From Myotis daubentonii (taxonomy: Eukaryota > Chordata > Mammalia > Chiroptera > Vespertilionidae), in the NCBI RefSeq assembly GCF_963259705.1, contig NC_081844.1, forward strand, positions 48,221,501 through 48,285,500: a DNA stretch of 64,000 nucleotides. Direction: 5' to 3'. Both the position numbers and the translations under genes were made by a program. Position 1 is the first letter of the stretch; every line of letters begins with the position of its first letter. A model generated the notes under the pieces. That model ran no database searches. It had not been told where the DNA came from and saw only the letters and a list, made by a program, of their open reading frames with translations. Below are positions 56,382 through 64,000 of this stretch, one piece after another.

Positions 56382-56836
56382 TCTACACTAATAAAATAGA
56401 AACATGTAAATCATCACTCCGTCACTCTGCCACTCTGCTACACCCACCAGCCAATCAGAGTGACTATGCAAATTAACCCAACAAAGATGGAGGTTAATTT
56501 GCATATGCATGCGTGGAGCAAAGATTGAAGATGACTAAAGATGGTGGCGGTCACGGAGCTGGAGCGAGCAGGAGGCTTAGGTTGCTCACAGTAACGGAGG
56601 AAGCCAAGCTTCCCGCTGGCCCTGGACTCTGCTCAAGGAGGGGCTGGGGGCCTGGGCTCCACTCAAGGAGCTGGAAAAAAAAAAAGGAGGGGCTGGGAGC
56701 AGCCGGAATGGAGAAGCCAAGCCTCGCTGCTGTGGCCAGACCAAAGGCCTGGGTCCTGGGTGCCAGAGGAAAACTGGTGCCAGCAGCCAGGGGAAGGAAG
56801 GCCTATTGTGTGAATCTTCATGCAACAGGCCACTAG
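56382..56836 (+). mobile_element. Non-autonomous Helitron, 455 bp
   Basis: The 5' end TCTACACTAATAAAATAGAA is preceded by A. CACCAGCCAATCAGAGTGAC and TATGCAAATTAACCCAAC follow. The 3' end CTTCATGCAACAGGCCACTAG is followed by T, but its hairpin is degraded. It lies nine bases after the Helitron at 55783-56372, in the same orientation. The 107-codon plus-strand frame in its GC-rich part is not a gene. Confidence 0.88.
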
Positions 56837-57639
56837 TAATAAATAAAACTTCAAAAGGGTTTGATTCCCACCTCTAATATTTATAGCTAACTAGGTGCTA
56901 GCTAAATTGTTATCTCACCATGATTTCATATATAAAGATAACACCTACCAAAGAGAGTGGATTTTGTGGGGATTAAACATGATAACACATGGAAAATTTC
57001 TTTTCATAGTACCTGACACATGGTATATGATTAATTTATGTTGCACTTCAATTCTTATATTTCATTTCAGATACATTAAGTTACTTTATTTGTAGAATAT
57101 TTCCTGTTGATCATCATATTTTACAGTTAGTAAATTGGGAGGTGATCTTGTACTTTTGAATTGGTTCTGGACTCATAGAATTCTAATAGAAAATAGTTAA
57201 TACCCCTATATTTTTATTTTTCCCCAATATTAGAATGAGAGGAGCTAGAACTCAACTCTTCTGCACCACAGAGAGAGAAAAGAGAGTATAACAGTAGTTC
57301 ATAGCCAAGTCCTTCATTAAAGTCAAAAACCAATTCATGCAGCTGATAGATCATGTAAAATACACATTGATTACGGTATCATAGTTACATAACAAAGGGT
57401 ATGCTTACCAAGCTCACAGGAGAAACACAGTTGTTAAGGCTAGTAAGTGACATTAAAACCAGCATTTAGAATTTATTAAATAATAGAAAAATTAGATGAA
57501 TCCAACCATCTAAAATTTTTAAAGAACAAATATAACTTGTTTTATGGGGTACCTAAAAATAAATTGCATAAGTACCACATGACTTAGAAGCATTATAGAT
57601 AAAGATGATTTAAGAATTCTATTTAACTCCTATCAGTAG
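56837..57639. other. Non-coding stretch, nothing recognised
   Basis: No gene or clear repeat. Confidence 0.45.
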
Positions 57640-57717
57640 TATAACAGATTACGATCAATTTAGTGGCTTAAAACAACGCAGATTTATTAGTTTGCCATTC
57701 TGGGGGGTCAGAAGTCT
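57640..57717 (+). mobile_element. Ancient interspersed repeat fragment, cut by a VES
   Basis: TTTAGTGGCTTAAAACAACG, CAGATTTATTAGTTTGCCAT and GGGGTCAGAAGTC match the start of the old repeat seen at 29691 and 48000. It ends at a SINE. Confidence 0.5.
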
Positions 57718-57909
57718 AAAAATTTCAGAGAGGAAGGGAGAGGGAGAGAGAGATAGAACCATCAATGATGAGAGAGAACCACTGATTGGCTGCCTCCTGC
57801 ATACCTTCTACTGGGAATTGAGCCTGCAACCCGTGCATGTGCCTTTGACTGGAATCCCCTTCAGTCCACAGGCTGATGCTCTATCTACTGAGCCAAACCG
57901 GCCAGGGCT
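57718..57909 (-). mobile_element. VES SINE (antisense)
   Basis: The plus strand reads AAATTTCAGAGAGGAAGGGA, GAACCACTGATTGGCTGCCT, CTGGGAATTGAGCCTGCAAC and CTGAGCCAAACCGGCCAGGG, the reverse of a VES. The 104-codon frame at 57692-58006 crosses it by chance. Confidence 0.92.
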
Positions 57910-58204
57910 AAAACTTATTTACAAAGAAGAAAAACTCACAGTGCTTCATCACAAACAAGAAATGTTGGGATGCCAGAGAGACAGACTAGCCAGGCTAGGA
58001 ATATAAAAACACCCATTTTTCAAGAACTCACATAGAGGTTCACACATTGATATGATTTATAAAGGGATGCATCCTTACAGAGGAAATCAGTCCAAGAGGT
58101 ATTTCTAATGGAGAATGAAGAATTAAACTAGCTTTAAAATTATAAGCCAATCATGCTTCTCTTTAAAATTTACAAAATCTCTTCTAAAATTATACTCAGT
58201 TTTT
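57910..58204. other. Non-coding stretch, nothing recognised
   Basis: No gene or repeat recognised. Confidence 0.4.
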
Positions 58205-58419
58205 GTTTTTTAAAAAATATATTTTATTGATTTTTTACAGAGAAGAAGGGAGAGGGATAGAGAGTTAGAAACATCGATGAGAGATCGATCAGCTGCCTCC
58301 TGCATGCCCCCTACTGAGGATGTGCCCGCAACCAAGGTACATGCCCTTGACCGGAATCGAACCTGGGACCCTTCAGTCCGCAGGCAGAAGCTCTATCCAC
58401 TGAGCCAAACCGTCTCGGC
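58205..58419 (-). mobile_element. VES SINE (antisense) with target duplication
   Basis: The plus strand reads ATATATTTTATTGATTTTTT, GAAACATCGATGAGAGATCG, GACCGGAATCGAACCTGGGA and CACTGAGCCAAACCGTCTCG. CTCAGTTTTT is duplicated at 58195-58204 and 58420-58429. Confidence 0.94.
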
Positions 58420-58429
58420 CTCAGTTTTT

Positions 58430-61003
58430 TAAGGAAGACTCTAAAGCGCAAACCAAGAGAGAAACCAGATTCTGCCCAAGTCACCCATCTATCACTCACA
58501 TTCATTCTATCTATTAACTAAATGAAAAAAGACAAACACTATCCAGTGTTAATCTAATTTACATTTGCTGAAATTAAGAAAGAATTGACTACTGAAGATA
58601 ACCATGTTTTAGCATGTTTCTCTCTATAAAGCCCAAAATCCAATAAGTAAACAACATGTTTTGACAACATGTTGTATGGTGGGGTATACCATAGTGATTT
58701 AGGAATTATTCCTTTAGGTTTAAAAAAGATGTGTCATAAACTTTCTTCAGAATAATTTATGCAAATTATGTTTAACTGTGAAAAACATCTTGAAAATTGT
58801 ACAGTGACGAGGATTTAAACCAGCCCTTTGGAAAAATAGTATTTTACACCACTTTAAAAAATAAAACATATGGTTGATTGTAAACTTCCTTTGAAAGCAT
58901 AAGCAGCATTTTAAAATTTGGTTCCCTTTGTTATCAGTGATTCAGAAACCAACTGTGCATGTATAACCTGTTCAATCTGAGGCTATGTTTGAACAAGAAG
59001 CTCAAATTATTCCTGGAGTGGGAAGGAGGGGTTTAAGCACTTAACATCACACAAGAAACAACGTTACAACTGTGCAATGTGCAATTTATTTACCATTAAA
59101 GTCTATCCTAGAGTAATTCCTTTTGCTGGTAACAGTTTAACACAACCAATAGCTCCAACCTCCAAAACACACACAAAGATGAGGTCCAAAATAAAGAGTT
59201 TAAAAATAAAACAAAGAACTTTCCCTTAACCACAGGGTAAAGAGTTATCATTCATTCCTTAGTAAGAAGAAACTGGGATTTGTATTAGGCATCATTGTAG
59301 AACCTTGAGTAGTAAAAAGTTTTATTAATAGGGTCCAATCAGTTTAAGTAGACTATTTCATAAAGTTTGAGGTTGGAACTCTTCCATTACATATAGACCT
59401 CTGTATGGAAAGCAATATGTTTGGAACGTACCTAAGTAATTATAATCATGACATTGGAGAAATATGATGAGAATTGGATAAATACGCTGCTGAGTGGGTA
59501 AACCAGGAAATAAACCTGTTGAGAGTATATATTTCAGTTTAAGGATGAATAAGTACAATATAGAGTGTTAATTAAGCCTACCTATTTTAGGCCTTATCCT
59601 CAGCAATTAATCCTCCATATTGTGAAAAATATTTTAAAAGAATGAAATTTTAAGTCTTATTTCTACCTGGATATTGTTATATATCACCTAAATTCTAGAA
59701 TTAAAGTCATTTCTCCACAAGTAAAGGACAGACATGGATGCAAATATGTTATGAAGATATTTCACAGGAAACAATTTGGAAACATATGTGTGGTTAACGT
59801 GTGGTGCTAGCAGTTATACATCTCCTCCAAATAGATTGTGGGCATGTTAGGACAACAGATGGTCTTTTAACCTAAAGACATTAATCTTAAGGAAACGAAA
59901 TCATCCATCAGTTAGACTGAACAGGTGGTACTTTCCTGATTTCTCTGCCCCCTAGACTTCCCCTGCAAAGCAAAGACTAATTGAATTTTTCTTAAAATGC
60001 TCTTATGAAGGCAAAATGAAAACTGGTCAACCAGAACCAAATAGTTAAAAAAAAAAAAAAAAAGTAAATTCAGTACATTGCCAATTTAGCAAATTGGGTT
60101 TGGGTAAACCTTCTTGTTTCTTTGCCCTAATTGGGTTATTTCAGATCTTAATTTAAAAATGAGCTTATAGTTCTTATCACTTGTCTCATAGGTAAGGATA
60201 CTGAAGCCAGAGCTAATTGTGGGTTAACTAAGGTCATAGAGAAAGTTGATCAGAGTCCAAGATTTCTAATATTTTATCTTAATTTTTCATTTTATTAGGA
60301 CATCTAATTTTAAAGGTCCTTTCCCACAAAAACTGAAGGTTATATTCCTTTGGTGGTCCAAATCACATTGTCCACTTAATCAACTTTGTCAAGATCTGGT
60401 GGAAAGACCATTGGTGTAGAAGTAAAAATAAAGTCATTTTGATTCTGCTGTTAACTTGTCATTTTCTATAAGTGAATACGATTGTTATTTACCTATTGAC
60501 TCTCTGCTGGAGTAGGAGTCTTCCATACTAAATGTCACAAACTCTTTTGGCCAGGAAGGCATTAGAGAGAAAAACCTTATGGAGGACTTCGAGGAAATAA
60601 GAAAGTGCAAGGAAGAGAGAAAATACTTCTTATTTTCAGTTTTTAAAAGTATTGTCCTATGAAGAGAAGACAATTGCAGGTCCATGCTCCATCTACTTTG
60701 GATACTTCCAACACCAGCAATGCTGCAGCCCCTCCAAGAGACTAAGGCCCTAAGACCCGGCAGTTAAATCTCCTTCAACGGTTCTGAGCTCCATTCCCAC
60801 CTCCCTACCCGCTACCACCACCTAGCGGTCTAAGCATAAGCTATGTAAAGGAGGAGTCTCCAAGCAATTACTCTGTTCTACTAGCACTAGAAGTAGGAGA
60901 CGCTGCTTCCTGTAATCAGTATATCTTGGTAAACTTACATATAGAAAAGAATTCACTCAGCAGGCCTGGTTGCTCAAACCCTGCACATCCACACACACAA
61001 AAA
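58430..61003. other. Non-coding stretch with a MIR-like piece
   Basis: At about 60185-60270 CTCATAGGTAAGGATACTGA and GTTAACTAAGGTCATAGAG resemble a MIR-type SINE (weak). An A run lies at about 60048-60063. No gene was found. Confidence 0.4.
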
Positions 61004-61494
61004 AAGGCCTGATTTTAGGACTGGCCCTTGATTATCGCCTGGGAGATAATTTCTGAGCCCTTGTAATATTTTGCCTGATAAGAGTAATTTTGTATGTGTA
61101 AGGCTATGGGGCTTGAGGTACCAGTTTGATTAGCCTATGGTAACACTGTAATTTATAAGGAATGCATTCTTACATGACTGACTCCCTAAACAACCATGTA
61201 CAACAAGGCTTGGGTAAACTTCCTTGGCTGACAACCCTTTGCATATGCTGTCACACTTCATAACTGGGAGGATGAAGTGTATTCCTGTGATTTCACTGGG
61301 AGAGGACACTTAAAATCTTGTGGCTGGTTTCTCCTGGTCTCCATCCAATGTATCTTTTCCCTTTGTTGGCTTTAATTTGTATTCTTTTACTGTAATAAAC
61401 TGTAGGCCATGAGAATAACAGTTTTTCTGAGTCCTGTGAATTGTTCTAGCAAATCATCAGGCCTTAGCAAGGCCTTGGGGATACCTGACACAGC
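61004..61494 (+). mobile_element. ERVL solo LTR (MLT2 type)
   Basis: CCTGATTTTAGGACTGGCCC, TTTGCATATGCTGTCACACT, GAGAGGACACTTAAAATCTT, CATCCAATGTATCTTTTCCC, CTGTAATAAACTGTAGGCCA and TCTGAGTCCTGTGAATTGTT keep the order of the MLT2 long terminal repeats of class III (ERVL) endogenous retroviruses. AATAAA near 61393 is the expected polyadenylation signal. No internal retroviral genes lie next to it, so it is a solo LTR left by recombination. It is old and diverged. Confidence 0.85.
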
Positions 61495-61794
61495 TCAGTT
61501 TCTTCTTGTTGGCTCTTCCAGCTTTGATAACATCTAAGTAACAAAATCTTGAATTTAATATCCACTCTGTTTGAAATACTTTGAGTATATTTTCACGTTT
61601 GGACGCTGACTGATATACTGTGTTAATTAATAGCTTCAGGGCATCATTACTCATAAGTGTAATGAATGATTTGTAAGAGATAATTTTTATGATTCTGTGG
61701 TTCCTTCCCCAGAAATACTTTTGTCTTTTGTCTGGAGCATGAGCCAGTTATGTCTCAAAGAAATATCAGTATTAATATTTTCTTATTTTATCTT
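61495..61794. other. Non-coding stretch, nothing recognised
   Basis: No gene or repeat recognised. Confidence 0.4.
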
Positions 61795-62640
61795 TTAAGA
61801 GACAAGGATTGATACAACAGACCCCAGCTCTGTATGTTGCCTTTTTATTTTGTTGATAGTTTTCTTTAATGTAAAGAGGCTTTTTAGTGTGATGCAGTCC
61901 AATTTATTTATTTTTGTGTTTGGTGTCAAATCCAAAAAATTACTGCCAAGAGCAAAGTAAAATAAAAACAACCCTTACCTGCTATGTTTTCTTCTAGGAG
62001 TTTATGACTTTAGTTCTAATGTTGTGTCTTTAATAAATTTTGAGTTGATTTTTGTGTGTGATATAATATAGGAGTCCAGTTTCAGTTCTCACATGTAGCC
62101 TTTTCCATTGTTTTACTTGGTCTTTGTGTGTCCCTAAATCTCAAGTGAGTTTCATGAAGGCAACATATAGTTAGGTCTTGTCTTTCTATCCATTCAGCCA
62201 CTCTCTATTTTTTGACTGGAAAATGTAATCTATTTATGTATATTGTAATTACTAATAGTTAAGGACTTACTAATGACATCTTACTAATTGTTTACTGCCT
62301 GTTTTATAGTCTTTTGTTTCTTTCATCCTCTCTTGCATTTTTCTTTGCTAATTCATGACTTTTCATAATGCTACTCTTTGATTCCCTTCTCTTTTCTTTT
62401 GTATATTTACTGTAGGTTTATGTTTCATGGTTACTATGAGGTTACATAAAACTTCTTGTAGTTATGATAGTCTGAGCTGATAACAACTTAACTTGAATCA
62501 ATAGAAAATTCTACCTTTTACTTGCACCCCACGTGCATTTTATGTAGTTGAGGTCAAAATTTATATCTTTTTATATTGTATATCTATTAACACATTATTG
62601 TAGCTAAAGTTATTTTAATACTTTTCTCTTTTCACCTACA
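61795..62640 (-). mobile_element. L1M fragment (antisense)
   Basis: GATGCAGTCCAATTTATTTA, TTTGGTGTCAAATCCAAAAA, TTTTCTTCTAGGAGTTTATG and TTTTGAGTTGATTTTTGTGT are the reverse of a conserved part of L1 ORF2. GGCAACATATAGTTAGGTCT, CATGGTTACTATGAGGTTAC and AGCTGATAACAACTTAACTT then follow, as in old L1M elements. No intact frame remains; the two halves may be separate insertions. Confidence 0.75.
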
Positions 62641-62819
62641 TAAAAGTTGGGACATTCAAGTTCATGAAGTTCATAGGTCCCCAAGTAGATTCAGCACAAG
62701 GGAATCTTTTTGAAGATACAATATATTAAATTCTAAAATCAAAGATATAGAAAGAATTTTAAAACAGTAAGAGAAAAAAACATTCCTTGAGTAGAAGGAA
62801 TCGCCATAGGGCTATTCAT

Positions 62820-62945
62820 TTCCTCTCTCTTTGTCTCAGTTTCCTTATGTTAAAAATAGTTAAATACTTATAGTGGTATTTTTGGGGATTAAATGAGATA
62901 TGTGAGAAAAGCTTTTTATAAAATAGGTGCTCATAAATTAAATTA
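62820..62945 (+). mobile_element. MIR SINE
   Basis: TCTCAGTTTCCTTATGTTAA, GGGGATTAAATGAGATATGT and ATAGGTGCTCATAAAT are in MIR order. Confidence 0.75.
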
Positions 62946-62954
62946 TTAACATTA

Positions 62955-63115
62955 TATTTAGAGTAAATATAGCACAGTTGTTAAGAATGCTGGCTATGGC
63001 ATTAGATAGATGTGTGTTTAAATTCTGTTGTAAGAATTAAATGATATCATCATAATAGCTTGTCAAGCATTAGGCCACCTATGGAGTTGCTGTTCAATAA
63101 ATGTTGAATAAGCTC
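62955..63115 (+). mobile_element. MIR SINE with internal deletion
   Basis: AGCACAGTTGTTAAGAATGC and TGGCTATGGCATTAGATAGA are the MIR 5' part; GTAAGAATTAAATGATATCA and GCTGTTCAATAAATGTTGAA are the 3' part. The middle is missing. Confidence 0.7.
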
Positions 63116-63116
63116 T

Positions 63117-63331
63117 GGCCTTGTGGCTTGGTTGGTAGGATCATCATCTCATACACCAAAAGACTGAGGGTTTGATTCCTGGTCAGGACAAATACCTAGG
63201 TTATGGGTTTGATCCCTGGTTGGGGCACATATGGGAAGTAACTGATCAATGTTTCTCACTCCCATTGATATTTCTCTCACTCCCTTTTCCCTTCCTCTCT
63301 CTAAACATATCCTTGGGTGAGGATTAAAACA
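63117..63331 (+). mobile_element. VES SINE (older subfamily)
   Basis: The head CTTGTGGCTTGGTTGGTAGG, GGTTTGATTCCTGGTCAGGA, a second TTTGATCCCTGGTTGGGGCA and the ATATCCTTGGGTGAGGATTA tail place it with the older copy at 949-1208. It follows directly on the MIR at 62955. Confidence 0.88.
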
Positions 63332-64000
63332 AAAAGTTGAGTTATCATTAGTATATTCTTTGCCAAATGCTTTATGTTCTACATCTTTATGTTTAGAATT
63401 GTTGTTTACTATGCTCCTTTTACAGATAAAAATTCAGCTGCCTCATCTCTGACATTAGAAGATAATCTACTCATTTTTAATAATTGAGGATTTCCTTACT
63501 AACTCCAATATTAACACTGTTCAGTAATAAAGAGCTCACACTAAGATATTAAGTGTTAATTTTCATACTAAAGATAAATCATATTGACTTAAAATAATTT
63601 CCCCTTAGGCAAACCTCAAAATTCTTGAAAATTGTGGAGAGAGAAAAAACTTCTTCCTGACAGTGAAAGATTTACAATTTATATTTGGACACACGAGAAA
63701 TGTTATTTTGCCAAGTTTTTCAGGTAGTTAAAGTGACAAATAATAACATTTACTGTTAGTTTCATTGATTTTTCAGGTAAATTTAAAAATAATTTTCATT
63801 TTCCAGGTGGTAGTATTAATACATGAAGAGCACAATTTGTTTGTCAATGATTTAACAGCAGGTTTGTTCATAATCTATGAAAAACACAGTTGGATGTTTT
63901 CTAACATAACCTTTTGTCAGGAAACAAATATGGCATAAAGTATAGTGAGGCAGATGCCCAACACATAATTTTAGAATTGTCAGTGCACTTAGGTTAGTAT
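63332..64000. other. AT-rich non-coding stretch
   Basis: Nothing recognised up to the end of the window. Confidence 0.45.

Noticed and set aside
56513..56836. 107-codon plus-strand frame, Lys/Gly/Ala-rich
   Set aside because: It lies wholly within a Helitron and ends at its terminus.

Overview
The window is mammalian nuclear DNA, almost certainly from a vesper bat (family Vespertilionidae, Myotis/Eptesicus/Pipistrellus type). This rests on the repeats. There are about 15 tRNA-derived SINEs of the bat-specific VES family. There are at least 13 Helitron copies with HeliBat-type ends: a 5' TC, a short hairpin of the GTGCAC...GTGCAC type, then GGGCCTCTAG. Abundant Helitrons among mammals are known only from vesper bats. 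There is also a SPIN hAT element and short mariner and hAT elements typical of these bats.

No host protein-coding gene, rRNA or tRNA gene could be supported anywhere in the 64 kb. The long open frames are products of repeats: a 300-codon frame at 23283-24185 lies in a 48-bp minisatellite inside a Helitron, and others cross TG microsatellites or Helitron GC-rich interiors. The window therefore looks like a gene desert or the inside of a very large intron, AT-rich, with GC-rich islands that are all or nearly all transposons.

Layout. 1-4.9 kb: VES SINEs and an old Tigger/MER8-like relic split by a VES. 4.9-9.8 kb: an LTR-like segment, then minus-strand Helitrons, one keeping the decayed C-terminal end of the Helitron helicase. 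9.8-14.9 kb: a SPIN element with a perfect 8-bp target duplication, a second hAT, antisense L1, MER20 and a mini-mariner. 14.9-22.7 kb: mostly unique AT-rich sequence. 22.7-24.65 kb: three Helitrons joined head to tail. 24.97-31.5 kb: VES elements, a 0.6-kb Helitron, old L1-type sequence and an ancient repeat broken by a hAT and a Helitron. 31.5-37.9 kb: VES and L1M fragments. 37.95-38.38 kb: a seemingly perfect 212-bp tandem duplication. 39-47 kb: small Helitron, VES, L2 and other old repeats. 47.3-50.1 kb: a young VES with a perfect 15-bp target duplication, then a 1.7-kb double Helitron inside an L2. 52-58.5 kb: a bat L1 3' end, VES elements, and two Helitrons with a minisatellite and a 29-bp palindrome. 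60.9-63.4 kb: an ERVL solo LTR, antisense L1, MIRs and a last VES.

The elements form a layered record: ancient repeats (L2, MIR, MER, L1M), bat lineage VES SINEs and L1, and DNA transposons and Helitrons inserted into them. The most unusual parts are the head-to-tail Helitron blocks, which share one junction at two separate loci, and the helicase remnant. Family names come from recall of published consensus sequences; no database search was possible.
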